From the NCBI RefSeq assembly GCF_000211815.1, contig NZ_GL890931.1, forward strand, positions 52,553 through 116,552: a stretch of 64,000 nucleotides of DNA, read 5' to 3'. Made by a program: the position numbers and the translations under genes. The notes under the pieces are model-generated. The model was not told the origin of the DNA. It made no database searches and saw only the letters and a list, made by a program, of their open reading frames with translations. This stretch comes from Moorena producens 3L. GTDB taxonomy: Bacteria > Cyanobacteriota > Cyanobacteriia > Cyanobacteriales > Coleofasciculaceae. Shown piece by piece: positions 16,287 to 25,781 of this stretch. How positions within the stretch are numbered: the stretch's first letter is position 1; each line of letters opens with the position of its first letter.

Positions 16287-18815
16287 GTGGCACAGGAATT
16301 CCATATCTCCGTAACCCCCTTAGGAAAACATGATGATTATCTGGTGCGCATCGAACGAGTGGCACCGGGAGTCTCATTGGCAGAAGAACAAGTCAGTTGG
16401 CCGGTAGAAGAATGGTTAACCCAGGCCAAGCAACTGATGAATGACCCCCTATTTAGTGTCCTGCAGGGTAGGGCAGCTGGGGTGGATGGCAGTTTTGCCA
16501 TGCCATCTTGGGGAGAACCGTACTCTCAATCCTCTTTAAACTTAGTTGCCTTGGGTCAGGAGCTATACAATGCCCTATTTAAAGGAAGCTTGCGCGATAG
16601 CTGGATGATGGCGCAAGCGATCGCTCAAAATCAACGGTCGGTTTTGCGGCTGCGTCTGGGATTGAAAGGTACAGAATTACCCCGCCTACCTTGGGAAGTA
16701 CTCCATGCTGGGGATCGTCCCCTAGCCACAGGAACTGATGTGGCTTTCTCCCGCTACCAGATGACCAAAGGCTTGATTAGACCAGTTCCGAAGCCTTTGT
16801 CTCCACCGAATCAACCTCTGAAAATTTTGATGGTGATCGCGGGTCCAAGTGATCAAGAAAGTTTAGAACTCTTACAAGAAGCATCTCACCTGAAAGAAGA
16901 ACTCCGCCATCGTTCACCCAATGGACCCCCAGCGATTCATCTGACAATTCTGGAACAGCCAGGACGGGAACAGTTAACCCAAGCCCTGGAACAAGGAAAA
17001 TATCAAGTCTTCCACTATGCTGGTCACTCTAACCTAGGGGAATCAGGTGGTGATGTCTACCTGGTTAGTAAAAAAACTGGTTTGACAGAGACCGTAAGGG
17101 GTGATGATCTAGCGGGATTGTTAGTTAATAATGGTGTCCAGCTGGCTGTATTCAACTCCTGTCGTGGTGCTCATACAGCTGCTTCACATACCCAAGAAAA
17201 CGGTAACGATCAAAATCTCGCCCAAGCACTGGTTAAGCGCGGTATTCCTGGTGTTCTAGCCATGGCAGAGCGTATTCCCGATGAGGTAGCCCTGACCCTA
17301 ACCCGACTATTATACCGTAACATCAATCAGGGTTATCCCATTGACCTAAGCCTCTCGCGAGCTAGACAAGGACTCATTTCTGCTTATGGCTCGAACCAGC
17401 TTTATTGGGCATTACCTGTTCTCTATCTGCATCCGGAATTTGATGGTTTCCTGACCAATGATGACCACAGTTATGACCGAACTCAAATATTTAGTCTGCC
17501 CGATCCTCCTGGAATGTCTGTAGGGTTAGACCCAGAAGAGGCGTTTTTTACACCACCAGCAGATAATAATTCTACCACATTCTCAGAATTTGAGGAAGAG
17601 TCAGCTCTTGTCTCTAGGGGAGAAGCTGAGTATGACCATGAAAGTCTCACTGGTGTAACACCGGGTTTAGAATCCCATGAACTAGAAGCAGACGATCCCG
17701 CTGCTTTCATTAAGGGATTGCTGGATCAGCTCAATACAGAGGCTCAGGGTGGGGAATCACAAATAGCAGCATCGAATTTAGAGGGGTTATCCCAAAACCC
17801 TTACTCAGAGGCTGCTCAGAAGAACTTACCAGTCCATACCCCAAGTCAACTACCTGCTGCTTCGAAAGCTTCAGCTGCAACCCTGACAGCGGCTTTGTCT
17901 AGCGAGGGCTCAACCCAATCAGCTCCAAACCTTGAGGATTCTACAGCAGAACTTGAGGGGAAAAAGGTCACTAATCCTAAACAGAAGGGTTCAAGGTTAC
18001 CACGTTCACCAGTGTGGATCGGACTAGGAGCAACGGGAACTCTGGCCTTGGTACTTTTGGGGGTTTGGTTTTTCCAGAACCCTCCTAGTCCTGGGCTAGG
18101 CAGACAATTACCACCAGGTCTCTCCAAACCTGTTGATTACTCAAATGTGAATTTGACAAAGGCTAAGACTAAGACCGTCACAGCGATCGCAATTCAAGCA
18201 TTCAGTGAGGGGAATATTATTCGAGGAACCGAAGCTGTCAGGGCATTGCTAGACCGGGGTGCATTACCCCAGGCTTCTGCTGCCCTTCAGGAAGTTCCCT
18301 CAGAACAATTGAATAAGTCAATGGTGAGTTTTTTAAGAGGGCGTCTGGCATGGCAGTCGATCCAGACAGGCTCGGATGAATACAGTTTCGATGATGTCAG
18401 ACGTTATTGGGAAAGAGCAGTCAAACAAGAACCTGACTCTTGGACTTACCGCAATGCCCTAGGGTTTGCCTATTACGCTGAAGGCAAATACGAGCGAGCT
18501 AACCAAGCTTGGTATGATGCATTGTACAGGAGTAGCAACAAGAAACCTACAACAGTTGGATCTGGAAAATCCAGCAATTCCCAAAAATGGAATACCTATG
18601 CTGGCTTAGGGCTAGGCTTGTGGAAATCGGCTCAAGAACAAAACGGATCTAAGCGGGCGAGCTTGTCCCAACGATCCCTCAAGCTACGGCAACTGGTGCT
18701 CACCAATGACCCCATTAACTTCAAACCTGATGCCTTGAGCAAGAACTGGCTTTGGTCACAGCAAGCGATTAAAGATTGGCAATCCCTGTTAGAGGTTAGA
18801 ACTTCTAACAATTGA
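16287..18815 (+). CDS. CHAT-domain caspase-like protein with TM and C-terminal TPR-like region
   Basis: 842 residues, GTG start at 16287 by frame (MAQEFHISVTPLG). A CHAT peptidase domain spans about 170-380 with catalytic-type FHYAGHS (His) and VFNSCRGAH (Cys), and AQALVKRGIPGVLAMAERIP, typical of cyanobacterial caspase homologues. A low-complexity acidic/Ser linker follows (400-570), then one membrane helix (WIGLGATGTLALVLLGVWFF, about 577-596) and a helical repeat region with RALLDRGALPQASAAL, YWERAVKQEPDSWTYRNALGF and YYAEGKYERANQAW, which are TPR-like. Such proteins are linked to proteolytic signalling and cell death in bacteria; the substrate here is unknown. It sits alone between long spacers. 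Confidence 0.87.
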   Translation: MAQEFHISVTPLGKHDDYLVRIERVAPGVSLAEEQVSWPVEEWLTQAKQLMNDPLFSVLQGRAAGVDGSFAMPSWGEPYSQSSLNLVALGQELYNALFKGSLRDSWMMAQAIAQNQRSVLRLRLGLKGTELPRLPWEVLHAGDRPLATGTDVAFSRYQMTKGLIRPVPKPLSPPNQPLKILMVIAGPSDQESLELLQEASHLKEELRHRSPNGPPAIHLTILEQPGREQLTQALEQGKYQVFHYAGHSNLGESGGDVYLVSKKTGLTETVRGDDLAGLLVNNGVQLAVFNSCRGAHTAASHTQENGNDQNLAQALVKRGIPGVLAMAERIPDEVALTLTRLLYRNINQGYPIDLSLSRARQGLISAYGSNQLYWALPVLYLHPEFDGFLTNDDHSYDRTQIFSLPDPPGMSVGLDPEEAFFTPPADNNSTTFSEFEEESALVSRGEAEYDHESLTGVTPGLESHELEADDPAAFIKGLLDQLNTEAQGGESQIAASNLEGLSQNPYSEAAQKNLPVHTPSQLPAASKASAATLTAALSSEGSTQSAPNLEDSTAELEGKKVTNPKQKGSRLPRSPVWIGLGATGTLALVLLGVWFFQNPPSPGLGRQLPPGLSKPVDYSNVNLTKAKTKTVTAIAIQAFSEGNIIRGTEAVRALLDRGALPQASAALQEVPSEQLNKSMVSFLRGRLAWQSIQTGSDEYSFDDVRRYWERAVKQEPDSWTYRNALGFAYYAEGKYERANQAWYDALYRSSNKKPTTVGSGKSSNSQKWNTYAGLGLGLWKSAQEQNGSKRASLSQRSLKLRQLVLTNDPINFKPDALSKNWLWSQQAIKDWQSLLEVRTSNN

Positions 18816-18894
18816 CGGTTAACCGTCAAGCGTCAAGAGTGAACAAAGGGCAAATTAAGGGCACATTAAATAAATCACCACTAGCATCAGCTGA

Positions 18895-19479
18895 TTATTG
18901 ATCCCGCATCAAGGAAGACAGAGAGCGGCGCTTACGCATATCCATCATGTTGGCAAGAGTCTCGTCTTGAGGATTGGTCTGATCAGTAGGCTCTGGTGGC
19001 AAAACCGTTACCTCGGTCTGTTGGTCATCACTCTTGTTTTGTGATGGTAATAATGGTAATGATTTGACTGGTTGTTGTTTGCTAGTAGCCTTACGGCGTC
19101 TAGAATTACGGCGTCGCCTTCTACTGCTGACACTAGATGTTATCGGTCTTTTCGGTTTCGTTTTCCGGCTTGGAAATTTTAGAGCCTGAGTAAGCAATAA
19201 GCAACCGCTGGCGCAGCCTACAGCAACAACACCAAACAAAGACAGAGGCACAGCCTCTTTGGCCGCTGATGCCCGCAGTTGAGCCAGAGCTGGTTGTGGA
19301 TTATTGGCTTCTTCCTCAATCGGTCCAGGATCAATCAGACCAATAGTTGCTATGCTACCGGCTAAGACCATAACAACCCAAAGCCCAACCCAAACAGCAA
19401 TCTGATAATTGTATATTAGCTTTTGGATGGACTGGAAATAATCTTGCTTTTGAGCCTGATGACCAGATGGTTTAGACAT
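18895..19479 (-). CDS. Two-TM cyanobacterial membrane protein with basic tail, unknown
   Basis: 194 residues: hydrophobic helices at about 30-50 (VWVGLWVVMVLAGSIATIGL) and 78-98 (LSLFGVVAVGCASGCLLLT), then a very basic stretch (SRRRRRNSRRRKATSK) and an acidic, proline-rich tail. A short extramembrane loop joins the helices. No known domain is recognised; similar small proteins accompany speA in cyanobacteria as I recall, weakly. It is divergent from speA with a 49-bp gap between starts, so the two likely share a bidirectional promoter. Confidence 0.7.
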   Translation of the reverse strand: MSKPSGHQAQKQDYFQSIQKLIYNYQIAVWVGLWVVMVLAGSIATIGLIDPGPIEEEANNPQPALAQLRASAAKEAVPLSLFGVVAVGCASGCLLLTQALKFPSRKTKPKRPITSSVSSRRRRRNSRRRKATSKQQPVKSLPLLPSQNKSDDQQTEVTVLPPEPTDQTNPQDETLANMMDMRKRRSLSSLMRDQ

Positions 19480-19528
19480 CGACGCTCACGATTAGTTAAA
19501 AAACACGCTGACGGCATTTTAGCATGGC

Positions 19529-21691
19529 TTGTCAGTTCGACCAATGTCTTTAAGGAGGTTATTGGTGACACTACAGCGTAAATCCCAGTTTCAAGAGTAT
19601 TTAACCCCTGAGACGACTACTGAGACTACTAATGAGACTACTACAGGGTTCTCGACTCAAAATCCTACAGATTATGGTGTTAAGTTGATAGACTCATCCT
19701 GTTCTCAAATCCCTAACCAGAACCAAGATCAGAAGACCTCTAAATCTTGGACAATTGAGAAAAGTGAGGAGCTTTATCAGATCCAAGGCTGGGGAGAACC
19801 CTACTTTGCCATTAACACTGCTGGTCATATCATGGTTTCCCCTAAAGGCAATGGGGGCGGCTCGTTGGATTTGTTGGAACTGGTAGAATCCCTGAAGCAG
19901 CGCAACTTGGGACTACCATTATTAATCCATTTTTCAGATATCTTGGCAGACCAGATAGCGCAATTAAACGCCTGTTTTGCCCAAGCCATTACTCGCTACA
20001 AATACCCTGGTCGTTACCAAGGAGTCTTTCCGGTTAAATGCAACCAGCATCGACATGTGGTAGAGGATGTCGTGTATTTTGGTCAACCTTATCAATTTGG
20101 TTTAGAAGTCGGTTCTAAACCTGAATTGATGATTGCTCTAGCAACATTGCTCACTCCGGATTCCCTAATTATTTGTAACGGCTACAAAGACCGGGAATAT
20201 CTTGAAACTGCCCTTTTAGCTAGGCGATTGGGACATAATCCGATAATTGTCCTAGAACAGCTAGAAGAAGTGCAGCTAATTATCGAGGTAGCTGCTGAGT
20301 TAGGAGGCATCACACCAGTGCTGGGGGTGCGAGCCAAACTGAGTACACAAAGCATGGGTCGTTGGGGAAACTCTGTAGGAGATAGAGCTAAATTTGGTCT
20401 GAAAATTCCAGAAATACTCCAAACCATTGACCAGCTACGAGAGGCTGGAATGCTTGAGTCATTGCAGCTGTTGCACTTCCACATCGGCTCTCAAATCTCT
20501 GCCATTAGCGCAATTAAAGATGCTATTCGCGAAGCCAGCCAAATTTATGCTGAGCTCAAGGGATTAGGGGTGAATATGCAGTATCTAGATGTAGGTGGTG
20601 GGTTGGCAGTGGATTACGATGGCTCCAAAACAAACTTCCATGCCTCCAAAAACTACAACATGCAGAACTATGCCAATGACATTGTGGCTGCGGTGAAGGA
20701 AGCTTGTGAGGAACATCAAATTCCGGCACCAACACTCATTAGTGAAAGTGGTCGTGCGATCGCATCCCATCAATCAGTCCTGATCTTTGATGTTTTGAGT
20801 ACCAGTGATGTCGAATCTCAATCCCCTCCACTGGCAACGGAACAAGACCATCTAATTATCCGAAATCTTTGGGAAACTTACTGTACTATCGACCTTGAGA
20901 ATTACCAGGAAGCTTATCATGATGCCATCGAGCTTAACCAAGAAGCAAAAAGCCTGTTTAGTTTAGGCTATCTGAGCATTACCGAGCGGGCTAAAGCCGA
21001 GCAGCTTTATTGGGCGTGCTGTCAAAAGATTCGGGAAATTATCAGAACACAAGACTATGTTCCTGAGGATCTAGCAGACCTGGAAACGATCATGGCATCA
21101 ATTTATTATGTCAACCTATCAGTCTTCCAATCAGTGCCAGATTGCTGGGGAATTAACCAGCTATTTCCGATTATGCCCATCCATCGGCTGGATGAAGAAC
21201 CAACTCAAAGGGGGATCCTGGCTGACCTTACCTGCGATAGTGATGGTAAGATTGACCAATTTATTGACCTGCGGGATGTTAAATCGTTGCTGGAACTACA
21301 TCCTTTGCGCAAAGCCGAGGAGCCAGAGAGAATTTCTAATTCCAAATCCCAAATCCCAAATCCCAAATCCAAAGAACCCTACTATTTGGGTTTCTTCCTA
21401 GTCGGTGCCTACCAAGAGATTATGGGGAATTTACACAATCTTTTTGGTGATAGTAACGCAGTTCACATCAAATTAAGCCCCAGAGGGTATGAAATTGAAC
21501 ACGTGGTTAAGGGAGATACAATCACGGAAGTTTTGGGTTATGTGCAGTATGATGCTGAAGATTTGGTGGAAGGTATGCGCCGCCGCACAGAACAGGCGTT
21601 GCAAGAGAACCGAATTACTTTGGCAGAATCTCAACGGCTGCTGGAAAATTATGAGCGGAGTTTGAGGAGTTATACCTATTTGAGTTCGTGA
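19529..21691 (+). CDS. speA: Biosynthetic arginine decarboxylase SpeA
   Basis: 720 residues. It converts arginine to agmatine using PLP; the binding lysine is K170 in FPVKCNQHRH. Other landmarks are GSKPELMIAL, HFHIGSQISAI, LDVGGGLAVDYDGS, SESGRAI and a C-terminal LVGAYQEIMGNLHNLFGD. It is longer than the usual 640-660 because of an N-terminal extension rich in Thr (about 25-45) and an insertion near residues 600-616 (ISNSKSQIPNPKSK) that corresponds to tandem AATCCCAAATCCC DNA just before EPYYLG. First step of the polyamine route; a deoxyhypusine-synthase-like gene and agmatinase follow within 3 kb. Confidence 0.95.
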   Translation: MSVRPMSLRRLLVTLQRKSQFQEYLTPETTTETTNETTTGFSTQNPTDYGVKLIDSSCSQIPNQNQDQKTSKSWTIEKSEELYQIQGWGEPYFAINTAGHIMVSPKGNGGGSLDLLELVESLKQRNLGLPLLIHFSDILADQIAQLNACFAQAITRYKYPGRYQGVFPVKCNQHRHVVEDVVYFGQPYQFGLEVGSKPELMIALATLLTPDSLIICNGYKDREYLETALLARRLGHNPIIVLEQLEEVQLIIEVAAELGGITPVLGVRAKLSTQSMGRWGNSVGDRAKFGLKIPEILQTIDQLREAGMLESLQLLHFHIGSQISAISAIKDAIREASQIYAELKGLGVNMQYLDVGGGLAVDYDGSKTNFHASKNYNMQNYANDIVAAVKEACEEHQIPAPTLISESGRAIASHQSVLIFDVLSTSDVESQSPPLATEQDHLIIRNLWETYCTIDLENYQEAYHDAIELNQEAKSLFSLGYLSITERAKAEQLYWACCQKIREIIRTQDYVPEDLADLETIMASIYYVNLSVFQSVPDCWGINQLFPIMPIHRLDEEPTQRGILADLTCDSDGKIDQFIDLRDVKSLLELHPLRKAEEPERISNSKSQIPNPKSKEPYYLGFFLVGAYQEIMGNLHNLFGDSNAVHIKLSPRGYEIEHVVKGDTITEVLGYVQYDAEDLVEGMRRRTEQALQENRITLAESQRLLENYERSLRSYTYLSS

Positions 21692-21915
21692 CTATTTTGT
21701 TGAAGATGGTAGCTAGGGAACGGAGTATCAGCTGGGATGATGTATTCCTTTGACAAAGAACATCTATCCACATCACACTTTCGACTTGCCAACCAGTCTT
21801 TCAACTCCCTCAGAGCGTAGTTGTAGACGCCGCGACAAGTCTCTAACCACTCAAGTATTTGAACTTGCTGGCTCGCACTTGGATAGATTCGGTAGCGATA
21901 GTTCATCATCAACAT
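21690..21915 (-). pseudogene. N-terminal fragment of a TnpB-type gene
   Basis: Reads NYRYRIYPSASQQVQILEWL, ETCRGVYNYALRELKDWLAS and SLSKEYIIPADTPFPSYHLQ, the helix-turn-helix N-terminus of OrfB/TnpB proteins of a subfamily different from the other three in the window. Homology stops at the speA 3' end (21691), so the element was truncated against, or inserted right after, speA. Confidence 0.7.
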
Positions 21916-21953
21916 ACATTACAGTCTACCATCAATACACAAATTCGTAGATG

Positions 21954-21988
21954 TATTTTTCTCACCCCTTGAAGGGGTGAGAAAAATA
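21954..21988. terminator. Perfect 35-bp palindrome, possible terminator or element end
   Basis: TATTTTTCTCACCCCTT, a single G, then AAGGGGTGAGAAAAATA: 17-bp arms with a one-base centre. The stem is flanked by T- and A-runs inside the arms, so it could terminate transcription in both directions. It also lies outside the TnpB fragment where such elements carry palindromic ends. Both readings are possible. Confidence 0.5.
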
Positions 21989-22188
21989 CTGGGGGAGTCG
22001 ATGTATCCCCCAAACCCCCTCGCAAGTTAAGCTCAGGACTTACCTAGTAACTCTAATTGTAGGGAAAGCTAAAAAAAATTATAGAGTTTGGTGCTCAGTT
22101 TCATGAATCATGAACCATCAATCTTGAGATTACAGAATGTTGCTCATTAAGTTATAACGGTCGTTAAGCGCAAGTTTTCTCCAGTGAT

Positions 22189-23307
22189 TTGACTAACATG
22201 CCCACCAAAGAAAATCGCTTTTTGCAAGGGCGTAAAATCGCTCCCCGTCCGATTACGGCACAAATCCCAATCACAGAGTTGATCGACCAGACGTTTCTAG
22301 CCTACAATTCTGGTCGATTACGAGAAGGCTGCCAATTATTGGTAGAGCGGATGTTGCAGCCCAACGTAACGGTGGGTTTAAGTTTGACAGGAGCATTAAC
22401 CCCCGCAGGCTTAGGAATGGCCGCAGTGATCCCACTGATGGAGGCAGGGTTTGTCGATTGGATAGTATCTACGGGAGCCAATCTCTACCACGACACTCAC
22501 TTTGGCATCGGATTGGAACTCCATCAAGGGCGGCACGATATCAGTGATGTGGTATTGCAGAAAGAAGGGGTTGTTCGGATCTATGACATTTTCTTCGATT
22601 ATGACGTGCTGCTATCAACGGATAAGTTCTTTCGTCAGATCATTGAACAGCCTGAGTTTAAGGGTCGAATGGGAACGGCAGAGTTTCACTACCTCTGCGG
22701 TAAGTACATTGCTGCACGGGAGCAGACATTGGGACTGAAAAACCAATCCCTGCTGGCGGCAGCTTATCGGTTAGGAGTCCCCATCTATACCTCCAGCCCT
22801 GGAGATAGTTCGATTGGGATGAATTTAGCAGCGCTAGGGTTGCAGGGAACCGGACCAGTCATTGATGTGTCCTTGGATGTGAATGAAACGGCAGCAATTG
22901 TACTGGCAGCTAAAAACCATGGGGGAGCCAGTGGAATTTGGATCTTGGGAGGTGGCTCGCCGAAAAATTTTATGTTGCAGACGGAACCGTATCTTCAAGA
23001 AGTCTTGGGTATTGATGAGAAGGGGCATGATTACTTTCTTCAGGTAACTGATGCCCGTCCAGACACAGGGGGTTTGTCAGGAGCAACCCCATCGGAGGCG
23101 GTCTCTTGGTGCAAGCTTGATCCACAGAAGTTATCAGAAACAGTAGTGGTTTATTGCGACTCGACCATTGCTATGCCCCTACTGACAGCTTACTGCCTAG
23201 CTAAGGTAGCGCCTCGTCCTCTAAAACGCCTCTATGACCAAAGAAAAGCCTTACTGGAGCAGTTGAAAGAGACACATTTGGCTACCCAGGCGACAGCAGT
23301 CAGTTGA
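22189..23307 (+). CDS. Deoxyhypusine synthase-family protein, likely bacterial homospermidine synthase-like
   Basis: 372 residues with the NAD-binding LTGALTPAGLGMAAV, GANLYHDTHFGIG, TSSPGDSSIGMNLA and ILGGGSPKNFMLQTEPYL, and the catalytic lysine region ATPSEAVSWCKL with K309 (cognate to the reactive lysine of eukaryotic DHS). Bacteria have no eIF5A, so bacterial homologues are thought to transfer the aminobutyl group to other amines, e.g. making homospermidine from putrescine. Placement between speA and speB supports a polyamine role. The start could also be the ATG at 22198 (MPTKENRF). Confidence 0.88.
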   Translation: MTNMPTKENRFLQGRKIAPRPITAQIPITELIDQTFLAYNSGRLREGCQLLVERMLQPNVTVGLSLTGALTPAGLGMAAVIPLMEAGFVDWIVSTGANLYHDTHFGIGLELHQGRHDISDVVLQKEGVVRIYDIFFDYDVLLSTDKFFRQIIEQPEFKGRMGTAEFHYLCGKYIAAREQTLGLKNQSLLAAAYRLGVPIYTSSPGDSSIGMNLAALGLQGTGPVIDVSLDVNETAAIVLAAKNHGGASGIWILGGGSPKNFMLQTEPYLQEVLGIDEKGHDYFLQVTDARPDTGGLSGATPSEAVSWCKLDPQKLSETVVVYCDSTIAMPLLTAYCLAKVAPRPLKRLYDQRKALLEQLKETHLATQATAVS

Positions 23308-23552
23308 ACTTCCCCAACCGTCTTGGATGGGGATTCCCAGGCACAACCAAATAGATTGTTATCTCCTAGGGCGTAACTTTCCCCCGCACCGGGGGTAGCT
23401 GAGTAAGGTCAATTCCCAGTTTTTTAAGACCTTTCTCTTTTATCTTAACACTATTTGAAAGGGAAAATTCATCCCCAAACTATTCGTCAAGGGGTATTTT
23501 TTTCCCTCTCAAACTCTCCCTTTTTGATAAAAATTGAGTTATTCTGATTTTT

Positions 23553-24593
23553 TTAGCAAGTCGCCCTATACCTAGTCAAACAGGCAAGCTTGTACAAAAC
23601 TCTAGCCCCAACATTACCATCCCACTCATCCCCAGAGTCTCCAGGAGCAACTTCGCACAGATCAAAACCAATAATAGTTTTTCCAGCTTTGACTAGCGAT
23701 CGCACTAAATAAATTGCCTCGTTAAATTCCAATCCTCCCGGCACAGGAGTACCTGTATTGGGACAATAGGCTGGATTCAATCCGTCAATGTCAAAGCTAA
23801 TATAAACTTTATTCGGTAAATTAGCAATAATTTCCTGGCACTGGGCTGCCCAGGTTATACCTTCGTAAGTCTTAGCTTTGAGCTGCCAGTCATCAAACAC
23901 TACAATCCGGCGATCGCTGTTTGCCCAAGACATTTCCTCTTCACAAACATCTCGGATGCCAACCTGAACTAAACGATTAATCTGAGGTAGAGTCAGGGCA
24001 TTGTACATGATCGAGGCATGGGAGTAAGTAAACCCTTCATAGGCTTGCCGGAGATCGGCATGGGCATCAATTTGTAAAATCCCGTATTCATCGTGTTGCT
24101 GTGTTAGGGCTTGCATTAACCCAAGAGGAACACTGTGATCGCCACCGACGATGGCAACCAGCTTGCCTTGCTCCAGCAGTTCCAGTGCCTGAGTGTAAAC
24201 CCAGTTGTTGAGACCAGCACAGGCTTGATTAACGATTGCTAACTGTTTTGCGATCGCATCATCATCCACATTGCCACCAGCTTCTAAATACTGAATAATC
24301 CCTTTAGCTATCAACCTCATGGCACGATTTTGGTCTTGGATAGCTGAGTTAATCGGTATAGTCCCGCACCTGATTTCCCAAGCTTGGGGTACATCAAAGT
24401 CGTACCAATCTAGCTGTACCGAAGCATCTAAAATTCCTTGGGGACCGTTTGCCGCCCCCTCTCGGTAAGATGTGGTCACGTCCCAAGGAACAGGCAGGAA
24501 AACGATTGAAGCCTCCTCAACCGAATAGGGCAAGCCAAAGAAGCAGCCATTGGGCACAGTAATCTCATTAGGATTAAAACTGGCTTGATTCAT
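23553..24593 (-). CDS. speB: Agmatinase/arginase-family ureohydrolase
   Basis: 346 residues with the binuclear manganese signature in order: GGDHSVPLG, DAHADLR and SFDIDGLNPAYCP, plus a GFDLCEVAPGDSG end that is usual in the agmatinase branch. The product probably hydrolyses agmatine to putrescine and urea, the step after SpeA. The N-terminus NGCFFGLPYSVEEASIVFLP is that of long bacterial agmatinases. Other ureohydrolases, such as guanidinase or arginase, have the same metal motifs, so the substrate is inferred from the speA neighbourhood. Transcribed towards the DHS-like gene. Confidence 0.85.
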   Translation of the reverse strand: MNQASFNPNEITVPNGCFFGLPYSVEEASIVFLPVPWDVTTSYREGAANGPQGILDASVQLDWYDFDVPQAWEIRCGTIPINSAIQDQNRAMRLIAKGIIQYLEAGGNVDDDAIAKQLAIVNQACAGLNNWVYTQALELLEQGKLVAIVGGDHSVPLGLMQALTQQHDEYGILQIDAHADLRQAYEGFTYSHASIMYNALTLPQINRLVQVGIRDVCEEEMSWANSDRRIVVFDDWQLKAKTYEGITWAAQCQEIIANLPNKVYISFDIDGLNPAYCPNTGTPVPGGLEFNEAIYLVRSLVKAGKTIIGFDLCEVAPGDSGDEWDGNVGARVLYKLACLTRYRATC

Positions 24594-24900
24594 TAGCCCT
24601 TGGTAAATTTTTCCTATTTTACCCGAACCTCGTTCCTACGGGAATTCTTGTATTAGGGATTAGGCACGCTTAGATTAGGGGTGCATCTCATATTTGCTGT
24701 TTGACCCGGTGGGTGGAATGGGCATCTTGCCCGTTTCTGCTCTTTTCGGACGGACTTTTCCAACCCAGGCGTTGAGGCGGAAAATCAGGGCTAACCCGTC
24801 TTATCACGCACCCTACGCAACTAAAACCATTAACCCAACTCCTAACGCTTAACCCGCAACCCCATTATCATCAAAACTAAATTGACAAAGTCCTAGCACT
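24594..24900. other. Spacer with a GGGCATCTTGCCC hairpin repeat
   Basis: 24715-24739 contains GGAATGGGCATCTTGCCCGTT, the same hairpin that bounds the 17-bp minisatellite at 47855-48140. CACGCACCCTACGCAAC near 24805 belongs to another dispersed piece. The promoter of the sulfiredoxin gene must lie in the last 100 bp; no clear boxes are seen. Confidence 0.55.
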
Positions 24901-25164
24901 ATGGTAAACATCACAGAAATTCCTCTAGAGCAAATTCGACGTCCCCTACCACGACAAAATGATCCAAACAAGGTGGCGGCGCTGATGGAATCAATTGCCA
25001 AAGAAGGTTTGCGCGAACCCATTGATGTGTTAGAAGTAGATGGGCTATACTATGGTTTTTCTGGTTGCCACCGTTACGAAGCACACCAGCGTTTAGGAAA
25101 AAAAACCATTAAGTGCCGCGTGCGTCGCGCTCCTCGCTCCGTCTTAAAACGGCATTTAGCGTGA
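24901..25164 (+). CDS. srx: Sulfiredoxin
   Basis: 87-residue ParB-fold protein: ITEIPLEQIRRPLPRQNDP at the N-terminus and the diagnostic FSGCHRYEAHQRLG, where the cysteine of GCHR reduces over-oxidised 2-Cys peroxiredoxin using ATP. The ParB-like fold is shared with nucleoid proteins, but the length and GCHR motif separate it. It precedes dps by 137 bp on the same strand, so both may respond to peroxide stress. Confidence 0.9.
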   Translation: MVNITEIPLEQIRRPLPRQNDPNKVAALMESIAKEGLREPIDVLEVDGLYYGFSGCHRYEAHQRLGKKTIKCRVRRAPRSVLKRHLA

Positions 25165-25301
25165 AAATTAGCAATTTTGGGACAAAAATAAGTTCATACC
25201 TTGGGTGAATTCCCAAGGAAACCCGAATTGCTTAAAGTTAAGCTGTTTAAAGCTGACCGTCGCTACTATTAGTTTGGACTAGAAACCTTTAGGAGAGTAC
25301 T

Positions 25302-25781
25302 ATGGCAACGATTGTACCTGTCAATATTGGTATTGATGAACAAGACCGCAAAGAGATTGCTGAGGGACTGTCTCGTCTACTAGCCGACACTTATACCCTA
25401 TACCTGAAGACCCATTACTTCCACTGGAATGTTACTGGACCAATGTTCAACTCCCTACACCTGATGTTTGAGCAACAGTACAATGAGTTAGCTTTAGCAG
25501 TGGATGCGGTAGCAGAGCGGATTCGTACCCTAGGCTATCCTGCTCCTGGCAGCTACAGTCAGTATGCACAATTATCCTCTATCCCCGAAACCAGCGATGT
25601 TCCGGAGGCTGAGGACATGGTGCGCTTGCTAGTGGAAGCCAATGAGGCAGTGGTAAGAACTGCACGGTCTGTTTTCCCAGCCGCTGAACGTGCTAACGAT
25701 GAGTCCACAGCTGACCTGTTGACCGAACGGATGAGCATACACGAGAAAACGGCTTGGATGCTGCGCAGTATTTTAAAATAA
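25302..25781 (+). CDS. dps: Dps-family DNA-protection ferritin
   Basis: 159 residues. Ferroxidase-site residues appear in THYFHWNVTGPMF and MFEQQYNELALAVDAVAERI; the C-terminal RMSIHEKTAWMLRSIL is typical. Dps dodecamers bind and oxidise iron with hydrogen peroxide and protect DNA. An AGGAG lies eight bases upstream of the ATG. It follows sulfiredoxin, supporting a peroxide-defence pair. Confidence 0.93.
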   Translation: MATIVPVNIGIDEQDRKEIAEGLSRLLADTYTLYLKTHYFHWNVTGPMFNSLHLMFEQQYNELALAVDAVAERIRTLGYPAPGSYSQYAQLSSIPETSDVPEAEDMVRLLVEANEAVVRTARSVFPAAERANDESTADLLTERMSIHEKTAWMLRSILK

